DNA from: SAR324 cluster bacterium | GTDB taxonomy: Bacteria > SAR324 > NAC60-12 | NCBI GenBank assembly: GCA_028281495.1 | Contig: JANQJU010000027.1 | Span: 1-64,000, forward strand | Direction: 5' to 3' | Length of the DNA stretch: 64,000 nucleotides | Part shown: positions 8,701 to 16,971 of the stretch, piece by piece | Numbering within the stretch: the first letter of the stretch is position 1 | How the letters are laid out: each line of letters opens with the position of its first letter | Made by a program: the position numbers and the translations under genes | Notes under the pieces: model-generated | Databases searched by the model: none | What the model saw: only the letters and a program-made list of their open reading frames with translations | What the model was told of the DNA's origin: nothing

Positions 8701-9025
8701 CATTGTGAACCTTGCGGACCTTGTCATGACGTTTGTAAATGCTGCTGATTTCTCCTGTCAGCACAAACCGAGTGGGGATGTCCTCAGGAGACACCATTTC
8801 CAAATCTTCTGGAATCGATTCCTTTTTGAGTTTGAACAAGCCCGGTTCGGCAGGTTCCAAATGTTCCTTCAAATGTGCGAGCCATCGAGGATGAGTGAAG
8901 TCCCCGGTACCAATCAAATGAATCCCTTTCATTCTCCCCCAAGCAAACAGGTGGGGTAAATCGCATTTTTTGCTGGTGGCGCGGGAATAAGAAGAATGAA
9001 TGTGCAAATCCGCAACGTATTTCAT
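5726..9025 (-). CDS. fusion of EndoQ/PHP-like endonuclease domain with UvrD/PcrA-type superfamily 1 helicase
   Basis: The protein has 1099 residues. The N-terminal ~420 residues match the PHP-fold EndoQ/TIGR00375 family: metal motif DLHIHS (Asp6, His8, His10), TGDFTHP, NSDAHSP, and a zinc-binding segment with Cys278, Cys294 and Cys297 (CPEC). EndoQ cleaves DNA 5' of deaminated bases such as uracil and hypoxanthine. A low-complexity basic/Ser linker (about 430-480) leads to a complete SF1A helicase: Walker A AGPGTGKT at 493-500, Walker B DEFQD, motif III-like GDANQSIYGFRG, motif IV QNYRSS, motif V TLHAAKGLEF and motif VI VGLTRAQ. UvrD proteins unwind 3'-5' during repair. Fusing nicking and unwinding activities in one chain suggests repair of deaminated DNA. 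The gene is monocistronic and divergent from aroK. Confidence 0.9.
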   Translation of the reverse strand: MKYVADLHIHSSYSRATSKKCDLPHLFAWGRMKGIHLIGTGDFTHPRWLAHLKEHLEPAEPGLFKLKKESIPEDLEMVSPEDIPTRFVLTGEISSIYKRHDKVRKVHNVLLLPDFESVERVNTKLAGIGNLEADGRPILGLDSRDLLEIQLEEAPEGFLIPAHIWTPWFALFGSKSGFDSVEACFGDLTEHIFALETGLSSDPEMNRLISALDRYTLVSNSDAHSPQKLGREANLFDTDFDFFAMREALKHPSTGDFQGTIEFYPEEGKYHLDGHRKCNVSMEPEETRKHKNICPECGKALTVGTLHRVMELADRSEPQYPHGSPPFHSLVPLPEVLGEIVGTSPNSKKVWAEYVKVLNAFGSEFNILRHTPLEDLRKRHSPALSEAVNRIRTGNVIRQAGYDGEYGVIRVFDEQADADLFSGQSSFFGDLRKPLKRAKKKRSSFEEGSPTSASQKGAGENASENGVSVAKRELNSEQRAAVVSHAKQILVSAGPGTGKTFTLVSRVKHLLTEGNLPQNMVVITFTNKAADEVRERIALSLQAEGGVDTLFVGTFHQFCLTWLRKTQPDLVVIGKDARELLLRNRFPEMPSSERTTLAQEIVEHFHQVGLGATTDLAQLSPEFRAYLEELDQHNGIELDAVIPFFVHQLRDDAVLREAVGHQVKHLSVDEFQDVNASQYELIRLLGETAAVFAIGDANQSIYGFRGSDLHFFHQMADAPSTLRLHLTQNYRSSASILEAATAVICHNLQRELPLLHPHNLQNQPLGVFQAKTPQGEAEFIANRIEELVGGTNSLSIHEGNHDGDAHPYSFEEIAILYRLSDQATALAEALEQRGIPYQRIGAKPFFMQSTLRIAYDWVRSAADVGAPEHLSLLSRLKGIGAQTISRLEREMPLQCSHFFEQAKTLDLSTSVQDKLREVQTQLERFQSQVTAEGLAPALQAISSFLVLDTDEDKVQRFLELSELFGKNLEAFAYHLEQNAAATIYDERANAVALMTLHAAKGLEFPFVFLTGVEEGMLPCQIPGWNYDMEEERRLFYVGLTRAQNSVILTSSQQRTRFGQTTSQQPSRFLAEIPPHLLSSIQLTPKISKQRDSGVQLAFF

Positions 9026-9177
9026 AGTGCTTTAATCTTTCATTGAGACGTATTGTAAAATTACAAAGCCGCATGTTAGCGTTGCTTTCTTCGGAAGATC
9101 AATCATTTTTGAGCCTTTTCAAAGAACCCAACACGAAGCATCTCTTTTGTTGGACTCACACCCTTGCAAGAAATACC

Positions 9178-9681
9178 ATGAATTATACCCTCATTGGCAT
9201 GCCTGGTTCGGGCAAAAGTACGATAGGAAGACGAATGGCCCAAGAGCTAGAACTCGGATTCGTGGATACTGACGTTTTAATTGAGATCAGCCACCAAAAT
9301 TCATTGCAGGAAATTCTCGATCAACACGGTTACCTACATTTCCGGGCCCTCGAAGAAGCCGAGATTTTGAAGATTGATGTCGATCACCATGTGATTTCGA
9401 CAGGCGGCAGTGTGATCTATGGAGAGCAGGCCATGCAACACCTCAAGTCCATGTCACAGGTGATTTTCTTGGAAGTCGAATTCGAGGAGTTGCAACAACG
9501 CATCGACAACTTTCACTCCCGTGGTATCACTCTGGCTCCCGAACAGACTTTTCGTGATCTATTTGACGAACGAGAACCGCTGTATCGACACTACGCCGAC
9601 CTCATTATTTCAAGTAGCCACATCTCTCCAGAAGAAGTCGTTGCTATTCTCAAAAGGAGTCCCACATGCAGGCACGTTTAG
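9178..9681 (+). CDS. aroK: shikimate kinase-like P-loop kinase
   Basis: The product is about 167 residues, the usual shikimate kinase length, if translation starts at the ATG at 9178. The frame is open further upstream, but the P-loop GMPGSGKST begins 6 residues after this Met, as in the family. The shikimate-site Asp is seen in VDTDVLIE, and STGGSVIYG supplies the Gly-Gly substrate motif. A lid region (RGITL..EQTFRDLFDEREPLY) follows. The enzyme phosphorylates shikimate in the chorismate pathway. STGG-S replaces the more usual TGGG, and no other aro gene is near, so a related small-molecule kinase is possible. The 3' end overlaps the next gene by 16 bp, implying co-transcription. Confidence 0.8.
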   Translation: MNYTLIGMPGSGKSTIGRRMAQELELGFVDTDVLIEISHQNSLQEILDQHGYLHFRALEEAEILKIDVDHHVISTGGSVIYGEQAMQHLKSMSQVIFLEVEFEELQQRIDNFHSRGITLAPEQTFRDLFDEREPLYRHYADLIISSSHISPEEVVAILKRSPTCRHV

Positions 9682-11033
9682 CCACGTGGGCAACCCGATC
9701 CTTCCTCATCGGAGTCCTGATTCTCTTTCTCATCCCTCAATTTTCAAACACCTTTCTTTCCTTTCAAATTGGAGAGAGTGCCTGGAATTTTGCCTTGCTA
9801 GGTTTTGGAGACGAAACCCATTATTTCGTCATATTGAACAGTCTCCTCAAAGATGGCGATTTGGATTTGAAAAACAACTATTACAATGCTCGTAAGGGGG
9901 GAAGCGATGCCGGAAACATATGGGCCGGTCAAAAGTTGCAGCACCATGTCTTATGGTATCCAGACGGTCGCTACTTGGAATGGCATGAAGTGTTTCTTCA
10001 AGATGTTTGGCCGGACGATTCCTTGGAACCCACCAAACAACAAGTTTTAGAATTTGATCCCTCCAAATTGCCAGAATATTCGATACACCCTCCCGGAATG
10101 CCTTTGGTGTTGGCATTGATTCTCATGCCATTTTCCTTATCCGACTCCTTGTATTTGGAACCGGTCGTCGTGATGGCAAGTGCGGTGTCCATGTTCATTG
10201 CGTTCCTGTTGTTTTTTAAGATGTTGGACCGTTGGTCGGGTCAAAAAATCGGGGCGGGCGGCATCACCTTGGTTGTATTTTTTGGGACGCCGTTGTTAGT
10301 GTATTCTCGTATGTTTTTTACAGAATCGCATCTCGTGCTCTTTGCTGTCGGCAGCTATGCCATCTACCTGTCCCCCTCAGCGTATCCTTGGCGAAACAGT
10401 GTGTTGTCTGGGGGAATGATCGCACTGGGCATCTTCATGAAGCCTCCTTTTGCTTTGCTGCTGATTCCCTTGGTCGTGGATGCGTGGATGCGGCATTCCA
10501 AACATCACGCATTCGCTTTGGTCGTGCTTCCGGTATGCGCGGTGGCGGGCATTTTGGGTTTGAACCACATGATGTTCGGTTCGCCCTTTCGGCCTTCCCA
10601 ACCGTTTTTAATCGGAAACCCTTTGGCAGGGATTCAAGGTTTTTGGATATCGGAAACAGCGGGATTGTTGCTGTATGCACCTGCGGTGGTCATCGCATTG
10701 ATGGCATGGCCCACTTTTTGGGCAACCCAACGGCGGATGGCTTGGTTGTTTCTGGGAGGTTTTCTGCCGTATTTTCTACTGATGTCCACTTGGTTGGAAT
10801 GGCGTGGAGGCTATAGTTACGGCCCCAGGCTGATCCTGCCGGTGCTGCCATTTTTGTTTGTCAGCCTCGTGAGTTTGCCGCAATGCCGTTGGATACAGCC
10901 TCGGTGGGTGCAAGGGTTGGTCGGATTGGTCGGATTGGCTTCGGTGGCCTTGAACATTTATGCGGTATTCAAGCCACCGGATAACTTATTGTTGCATCCG
11001 CTATTGTCTCTGCTGTCTCAGACGGGGTCGTGA
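9666..11033 (+). CDS. integral membrane GT-C-type glycosyltransferase (ArnT/PMT-like)
   Basis: The 455-residue protein has about ten hydrophobic segments. After the first helix comes a periplasmic loop with Asp-Glu in FGDETHYFVILNSLLKDGDLDLKNNYY. An acidic pair in the first loop is the catalytic hallmark of GT-C enzymes, which use polyprenyl-phosphate sugars. A long hydrophilic loop (about residues 60-135) precedes the SIHPPGMPL segment and the remaining helices. The acceptor could be lipid, glycan or protein and is not evident. Translation is probably coupled to the preceding kinase gene, whose end it overlaps by 16 bp. Downstream lies a convergent gene. Confidence 0.7.
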   Translation: MQARLATWATRSFLIGVLILFLIPQFSNTFLSFQIGESAWNFALLGFGDETHYFVILNSLLKDGDLDLKNNYYNARKGGSDAGNIWAGQKLQHHVLWYPDGRYLEWHEVFLQDVWPDDSLEPTKQQVLEFDPSKLPEYSIHPPGMPLVLALILMPFSLSDSLYLEPVVVMASAVSMFIAFLLFFKMLDRWSGQKIGAGGITLVVFFGTPLLVYSRMFFTESHLVLFAVGSYAIYLSPSAYPWRNSVLSGGMIALGIFMKPPFALLLIPLVVDAWMRHSKHHAFALVVLPVCAVAGILGLNHMMFGSPFRPSQPFLIGNPLAGIQGFWISETAGLLLYAPAVVIALMAWPTFWATQRRMAWLFLGGFLPYFLLMSTWLEWRGGYSYGPRLILPVLPFLFVSLVSLPQCRWIQPRWVQGLVGLVGLASVALNIYAVFKPPDNLLLHPLLSLLSQTGS

Positions 11034-11060
11034 CTTCCCACCAGAGTGACAACGGCATCA

Positions 11061-11657
11061 TTACTTCACACGGATGATCCACACCATTGACATATTTTTC
11101 GGGCGGGTTTCACTACCGTGTCGCGCACCGCGTGGTTCGGAAATATTAGCATGCCCGTTGGTGGTATTGGCCGTATAACGGTGAACGCCCCCACTGGTTC
11201 CGAAACCGCCTCCACCTCCAGGAGAAACACCGCTTTCTTGACGAACCCCATGGGCGTGTCCATGATCCACGTGGTTGTGCGACTGGATTTGGTCATCCTG
11301 GTATTGCCCCGAAGAAGTCCCCCCCCGCACAAACAAGCCCGCGCTATTGAGATCAGGAATGGTTAGTCCATTAAATGGACTGTCGGGATCATCCAACACT
11401 TGGCCATTGCATTCCACCCACTGTTCGGGGAGTGTCACGCTGCCCGATATCGGAGACTTGTGCCACGGAATCACGGCTCCCACGGGGACGAGGCGATTCA
11501 GCAGATTGGCAAAATTGGCATTGACTTGATTGGCATCAATCACATCCCCGTTTTGGAATTGGGTGACGGTATCTTGCCCCATTGCATGCCCAGCGAATAC
11601 CATCATGCTCAGGAACGCCAGGAGTAGGGTGGTCTTCAGTTTCGAGATTCGTTTCAT
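11061..11657 (-). CDS. exported phage-tail-collar-domain protein
   Basis: This 198-residue protein has an N-terminal signal peptide (basic KRISKLK, a hydrophobic core, GHAMGQD cleavage region near residue 28), followed by a short coiled segment (VIDANQVNANFANLLNRL). The body has the tail-collar/fibre-tip pattern: VGAVIPWH, WVECNGQ, TIPDLNSAGLFVRGG, a His/Gly-rich loop (SHNHVDHGHAHG), and the conserved ending ETRPKNMSMVWIIRVK. In phages this fold sits at the host-binding tip. Here the signal peptide and neighbours argue for a secreted or surface bacterial protein. It is the last gene of a four-gene minus-strand run of exported proteins, 71 bp after the 1734-residue one. The His cluster might bind metal. 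Confidence 0.82.
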   Translation of the reverse strand: MKRISKLKTTLLLAFLSMMVFAGHAMGQDTVTQFQNGDVIDANQVNANFANLLNRLVPVGAVIPWHKSPISGSVTLPEQWVECNGQVLDDPDSPFNGLTIPDLNSAGLFVRGGTSSGQYQDDQIQSHNHVDHGHAHGVRQESGVSPGGGGGFGTSGGVHRYTANTTNGHANISEPRGARHGSETRPKNMSMVWIIRVK

Positions 11658-11728
11658 CGTCTTCTCCTCATAAATTGATCTGAAAAATAGTTCCGTTCTG
11701 CAGTTTCACAAGATTGAAAAAAACCGTC

Positions 11729-14700
11729 TTAAGGCCAACGGGCGACACCTCCACCATTGGGATAATGAGGTGAGCGGCTGCTCGCTCGGTTCCAACGGTC
11801 GGGCCAAACACACTCGAAACCCGCGTCATTACAGTCTTTCGTTTTGAATCGATAATCCACGTCATGCCAATAGAACGAGTTGGCTTCCAACGTTTGGCCC
11901 GACGCATTCACTTTCACAAATTCCTCGCCATGCACCTGAATGCGGATCTTTTCCTTTTTCTTTGATCCTTCTTCAGCCGGTCCAGATCCTGGTTTATACG
12001 TCACGTCTCTTTTGATTTCGTTGCGAATTTCTGCAAACCCGGTCACATCAAAGTGACCATAGTGGAAATCTGTTTTTGCTAGATAGTTCATTTGCAATCG
12101 GGCCTTGCCGTCTAAGCCGAAATAGGGCCGGTAACCACTGTAATCCGGTGAACCAATGAACGACGAAGGAATATAGACCGTGTAATTGTGTTCGACATTG
12201 AAATGAAACCTTCCTTCCGCCCTCACGTGGATTTGACCCGATGCATCGCTCAAGTGGCAGTAACCATCGGTATAACTGGCTTCATGATAAGGTTGCGGCG
12301 ACTTCAAACGACCTTCCAGCGCCCGACGCAGAATCGTTCTCACCGAATCGCGTTTTCCCTCTTTGGAGAATCTCTCATAGACCCAGCCCAGCTGGTCCAG
12401 CGGACGGGATCCCCCCATTGCAGTCTCCTCCAATTTCAACTTATCCACATAATACCCCATGTAAACATTACCACCGCTATCGGCGACAAAGCCGCGAAGG
12501 GCACAGGTGCGGTTTCTAGGGTCGAGGGATAACAGCATTTTCCCATTATTTGTGGGCAATCGGGTCATGTTGGCCAACGGAAGCGGCCCCGCCCCAAAAT
12601 CTTGGGTACTGTGGGGCTTGTTTCCGGTTTTGGCGACCACTTCGTAGCTCAAGCGGCCTTTGAATTCGAGGGATTGAAATTCTTTTTGCAGGTGTGTCCC
12701 AATATCGTCTTCAAACCAAGGAGCAAACAAGTATCGGATGAACAGTTCGTGAGAGCTGGTGTTGATATCAAGGGAAAACAGATGGATCACGGGCAAAATG
12801 TTCACACGACGATCCAGGTTCAATATGTTGTCCACCCAATCTTCTCGCAGCGACGTGTATCGCGATTGATCCATTCGACTGGTGACCACATGATTGGTGC
12901 CGGAGTCGTAAAGCTCGTGCCACGGGAAACGGTGGCTTTGCACGTCATTCATATGGAGGGGTCTCACATTGAAACATTTCGATACCGTGTCCATCAACGT
13001 ACCAAGGTGGTTGAATCCCAGAATCTGGACACAATTTTCGTGCGGCGTCAGGGGTCCCATATCCACCACACTGCTAAATCCGTTGCTGGGGTCCTCGTCT
13101 ACAAACACCACATCTCGTACACGAAATTCCACACGCTGGATGCCTCCGACCGGAACCACGGCCATGAAGTTGAACACACTCACATCCTGTAAGTACACGT
13201 TGTCGTCTCGTAGTAAGGAGAACGGGGCTTCGAGGCGTCCTGGTTCAAATGTGACCTCATGCGAATTGTCCGAAGGGTTTTCTCCAGGGATACCTGAGGA
13301 AGGGTCCAGCGTGATAATGAATCGATCCCCATACGTTGCGCGGAATGTGGGCACATCGATGAATCGGCTTTGGCCCACGGGAACCCCTTGAATCTCAAAA
13401 TACTCAGTGGTGAAACCCAGCGCTGTTACATGATCGAAGCGTACAAGAAACGTTTCGGGAACATCAAAATCCCCACTGTTTTGTATAGCCAATCGCACAA
13501 TCGCATCACATTCTACGGCAACCCCCACGCAGTTATCGATCTGGTAATCAATACTGCCCGCGCCAACGGCTACATTTTTGGCCCCTACTCGCACACGCAC
13601 TTTTTTACTCACGACGGTGTTACCCACCGTACCGCGTACCATCAAATCGTGTTCTCCTGCGGTAGTTTGCAATACTACCGATCCGGTGGCCCCATTCAAA
13701 GCAGCCGCCTGTCCATTGTCCACCAACACTTCACGAGAATTGAAAGGACCTTCAGCGGTGTACTGCAACGGAATTTCTAACGGGATGGTATTCGAGATGA
13801 TCAAATCCCCTTCTTGGGGTGAGTTGATTTTTAAGTCCACCACAGTGAATTCGACATCTTGTTCGGCGGTCCGGTCCGACCGATCTTCACCAAAGAAACT
13901 GAAGGTATGGACTCCAGGAGACAGCTCGGTCAATTCACTCACCTCTGCTCCATCCAAACTCAATCGGATGGTCGGCAACGCTTTGTTGGTGGTGTAGTGG
14001 ATGGGAATGTCTTGGAAATTATAAACTTGAGGCTGCGGTGAAGACACCGTCACTTCGGGAACAATGGAGTCCGTTTCGTAATCCACACCTTGTTGAGCCA
14101 AGTACCCACTCGTGGGATGCACCGCATTGAACAGCATGGTGTAGGCCCCATCTTCTGGCATTTCGACCACATCCCCCGGATTGACCGAGGTTCCGACATC
14201 TCCGACTTGGTACGTCACGGAGCTGTCACTGATGTAATCAATCGGAATGGAATTATTCGGGTAGACCCGATCTTGTTCCGGGCTGTTGACAATCAAGGTA
14301 GGAATCGCCTTGGTGACACGGAAGCTGCGAGTGATCGTTTTCGTTTTTCCACTGACAGTCTCCGCCGTAAACACCATCTCATAGTCCCCATCGACCAACT
14401 CATTCAACACGATGTGATTTTGAGGATCACCTCCATTGATTGTGTAAGAAATGCTTTGGATTGGCTCACTGCCTTCATATTGCACATAGAGGGTATTGTC
14501 TTCGTAAGTCCGGGCTTGAGGTGACAAGAGGGTCAACGAAAAAGTGCCAGGATCGATGGTGAAATCGACCGTCGTCGTGACCAGTTCCCCCGTAAAATCG
14601 GTCCCTTTCAAAGTCAGCGAATGAGAGCCAGCCGCCAAGTTGGAGGTATCGACTTGTACCAAGCCTTCATTGAATTGAAGCACCGTGGTCACCACGTTGT

Positions 14701-16933
14701 CTTCAGCATCTTTCCCTTGGATCACAACGGTATGCTGGCCTTCTGAGACTCCGGTGATCGTTTCGCTGGGTTCTCCATCGATTAAAATCGTCACCTCACT
14801 GATAGGCTCTGCATCCACAAAGATTAAGAAATTGTCGAGATCTTGGGTGGTCACGTAGCCCAATGTGAAATCCCCTCCATAGGTTTCGCCGCTTTCCACA
14901 CCATAGACTACAATTTCGGGCGGGGGCACTCCGCCGGTCACCGATAAAGCTTCTGCCACCGAATTCCCTGCTTCGTCGATCACTTCAAACACAATGGCAT
15001 TTTCTCCGTTTTCCAAATCGATGGTCAACACATCACTGCTGAAGACGACCAACGGTTCTGAATTCAACTGAAAGCTCGAAGAAAACACACCACTGTTCAC
15101 ATCCTGAATGGTGAATTGGAACTGTCCTCGGATACCAGACACTTGATACGCAATCTCCAAAATCGGTGGAGTTCGATCCATCTGGACCACGTTTTCACTG
15201 GTGTATTCGTAAATCGTTCCGAACAAATTGGTGACCACCAATTTGTATTGATGACATAGCGCGTTTTCCGGGGTTAAGAGCACTTCCGTGGTATCTGCCG
15301 CTTGTACCCCAGCGCTGGACCAATCGTTGTAGGTGCCGCAAACGCCGGCCAAATAAGGGGCTGATTTTTGAAACAATTCAATGGAATGATAACCGCCTTC
15401 TGGAATGCTGAGGGTGATGGGGACTTCCTGAAGCGAAGTTGGGCCACCTAAATAACTGATGCTCCCAGAAGCCCCATCGGTTGCGGTGAACGTGCGAGCG
15501 TTGCTCAGCCATTCAGCTCCTGTTTCGAGTGCCACCAATTTGAATTGCACCTGCAAGGTTTGGGTGGTCTCGATCCCTTCAGCAACCACTTGATGGGTGC
15601 CTGGATACAGAGTGAGCTGCGGACTGTTATTGGTATCAGCAATGGCGAGCACAAACCCGCCGTCGGAAAATGCGATCATTCCCGGAGTGTGAAAATCCGT
15701 ACTGTAGTGGGTTACCGGGATTTCACCCGTTCCTCCATTGTCTTCGATCAGTTTGCCGCTCGCTGGAATTTTTTCGAGTTCATTAGAAACCACCAAAAAG
15801 CCATCCGCTGAAGTCGGGGCTGCTGAAAACAATCCGGTTTCTGTATGAGCTTGGAAAGGGTCCCCTAATGAGATGAAATCGGCATCATACTTTCTGCCGT
15901 AAATGCCAGGATCCACCCCCTCGGGCAAACCTCCTGACTGACGCCATAAAACCAACACTTCTCCATTTTCCAAAACTAAGATTTGCGGCAATGCCGTGAT
16001 TGCTGACGTGGCGGTACTGATCTGTGTTTCGCCTCCAACCTGAGAACCATCGGCGGCAAAACGCTGCGCATACACACCATAGGAGTCTTGGCTGTGATCA
16101 CTTTCCCATACAACAATGAATCCACCATCTTCCAACGAAGCGATTGAAGGTGCTTGTTGTTGCCCTCCTGTGAACGCATTGACACGAAATTCGGAACCAA
16201 TGGCACTGCCCGTGTTATCGAAACGTTGGGCATAAATCCCGCGGTCGGAACCATCTTGTCCTTGGCTCACCCATGCCACCACAAATCCTTCGCTCGTAGA
16301 GGTGACAACAGGAAAACTCACCCAATCGGCATCGTAGGTATTGACTTGGAACGGCGTTCCGACCGCCGTGCCATCCGATTGAAAAATTTGGGCAAAAATT
16401 CCACCAACAGAACCGCCCCCCCAAGCATCTTGATTGAACCTTGCGGATCCATAACCTACTGCCGAACTACTCCACGTGACCACCCACTGATTCTCTCCAA
16501 GAGCTGCAAGACGGGCATGTGGGTAGTTGGCAGCATTAACCCCAATCGGAAACTCAGAAGCATTCACACCTCCGGTGCTATCAAAAATTTTTCCGTTCAA
16601 CCCTGAGGTACCTCGCCAAACATGAACCCAATCTTGTTCAGGCAAGGCCAGGAGCTGAGGTTGATTCCACTGTGTATCGCTGATGATGATCTCGCTCCGC
16701 TTGTTTTCCGCAGGCAACCAAGTGCTTCCGCCATCAATGGTATAAAACGCGGCTTTATCCACGCCAAACGGCTGCTTGTACGTGAGGCCCAAAGAAAAAG
16801 TTTGGGTCGACAGGTTGCTTTGGATGACCTCAGGATCGGAAAGAAGGGAGGACTGCGCCCATCCAGAAACAGGAGCAGCGACGATCAAAAAACTGATCAA
16901 ACAGGCATGCCAAAGGTAATCGATAACTCTCAT
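11729..16933 (-). CDS. giant exported protein with GIYAQRF repeats, Ig-like domains and a CARDB domain
   Basis: The chosen ATG at 16933 gives 1734 residues and has GAGGG 6 nt upstream. The alternative at 16981 overlaps the previous gene and lacks a ribosome site. A signal peptide (DYLWHACLISFLIVAAPVSGWAQ) is followed by repeats of the form GIYAQRF..G...G.EF.VN...P..A.L.DGGF.VVW (about residues 100-390), a pattern common in secreted RTX-type and adhesin proteins. Several Ig-like/bacterial Ig modules (about 560-1080) come next, then a CARDB-type module (SIDYQIDN...DNSHEVTFE, about 1160-1270). The unrecognised C-terminal part is about 450 residues. No RTX nonapeptides or LPXTG are seen. It probably mediates surface adhesion or binding. 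Confidence 0.82.
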   Translation of the reverse strand: MRVIDYLWHACLISFLIVAAPVSGWAQSSLLSDPEVIQSNLSTQTFSLGLTYKQPFGVDKAAFYTIDGGSTWLPAENKRSEIIISDTQWNQPQLLALPEQDWVHVWRGTSGLNGKIFDSTGGVNASEFPIGVNAANYPHARLAALGENQWVVTWSSSAVGYGSARFNQDAWGGGSVGGIFAQIFQSDGTAVGTPFQVNTYDADWVSFPVVTSTSEGFVVAWVSQGQDGSDRGIYAQRFDNTGSAIGSEFRVNAFTGGQQQAPSIASLEDGGFIVVWESDHSQDSYGVYAQRFAADGSQVGGETQISTATSAITALPQILVLENGEVLVLWRQSGGLPEGVDPGIYGRKYDADFISLGDPFQAHTETGLFSAAPTSADGFLVVSNELEKIPASGKLIEDNGGTGEIPVTHYSTDFHTPGMIAFSDGGFVLAIADTNNSPQLTLYPGTHQVVAEGIETTQTLQVQFKLVALETGAEWLSNARTFTATDGASGSISYLGGPTSLQEVPITLSIPEGGYHSIELFQKSAPYLAGVCGTYNDWSSAGVQAADTTEVLLTPENALCHQYKLVVTNLFGTIYEYTSENVVQMDRTPPILEIAYQVSGIRGQFQFTIQDVNSGVFSSSFQLNSEPLVVFSSDVLTIDLENGENAIVFEVIDEAGNSVAEALSVTGGVPPPEIVVYGVESGETYGGDFTLGYVTTQDLDNFLIFVDAEPISEVTILIDGEPSETITGVSEGQHTVVIQGKDAEDNVVTTVLQFNEGLVQVDTSNLAAGSHSLTLKGTDFTGELVTTTVDFTIDPGTFSLTLLSPQARTYEDNTLYVQYEGSEPIQSISYTINGGDPQNHIVLNELVDGDYEMVFTAETVSGKTKTITRSFRVTKAIPTLIVNSPEQDRVYPNNSIPIDYISDSSVTYQVGDVGTSVNPGDVVEMPEDGAYTMLFNAVHPTSGYLAQQGVDYETDSIVPEVTVSSPQPQVYNFQDIPIHYTTNKALPTIRLSLDGAEVSELTELSPGVHTFSFFGEDRSDRTAEQDVEFTVVDLKINSPQEGDLIISNTIPLEIPLQYTAEGPFNSREVLVDNGQAAALNGATGSVVLQTTAGEHDLMVRGTVGNTVVSKKVRVRVGAKNVAVGAGSIDYQIDNCVGVAVECDAIVRLAIQNSGDFDVPETFLVRFDHVTALGFTTEYFEIQGVPVGQSRFIDVPTFRATYGDRFIITLDPSSGIPGENPSDNSHEVTFEPGRLEAPFSLLRDDNVYLQDVSVFNFMAVVPVGGIQRVEFRVRDVVFVDEDPSNGFSSVVDMGPLTPHENCVQILGFNHLGTLMDTVSKCFNVRPLHMNDVQSHRFPWHELYDSGTNHVVTSRMDQSRYTSLREDWVDNILNLDRRVNILPVIHLFSLDINTSSHELFIRYLFAPWFEDDIGTHLQKEFQSLEFKGRLSYEVVAKTGNKPHSTQDFGAGPLPLANMTRLPTNNGKMLLSLDPRNRTCALRGFVADSGGNVYMGYYVDKLKLEETAMGGSRPLDQLGWVYERFSKEGKRDSVRTILRRALEGRLKSPQPYHEASYTDGYCHLSDASGQIHVRAEGRFHFNVEHNYTVYIPSSFIGSPDYSGYRPYFGLDGKARLQMNYLAKTDFHYGHFDVTGFAEIRNEIKRDVTYKPGSGPAEEGSKKKEKIRIQVHGEEFVKVNASGQTLEANSFYWHDVDYRFKTKDCNDAGFECVWPDRWNRASSRSPHYPNGGGVARWP

Positions 16934-16971
16934 CCTGACCCTCTTGATTATCAAATGGGAAATGAAGGGGT

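Noticed and set aside
11729..16933. RTX toxin or adhesin with Ca-binding nonapeptides
   Set aside because: The GIYAQRF-type repeats are shared with RTX proteins, but I see no GGxGxDxxx nonapeptides and no RTX export genes nearby.
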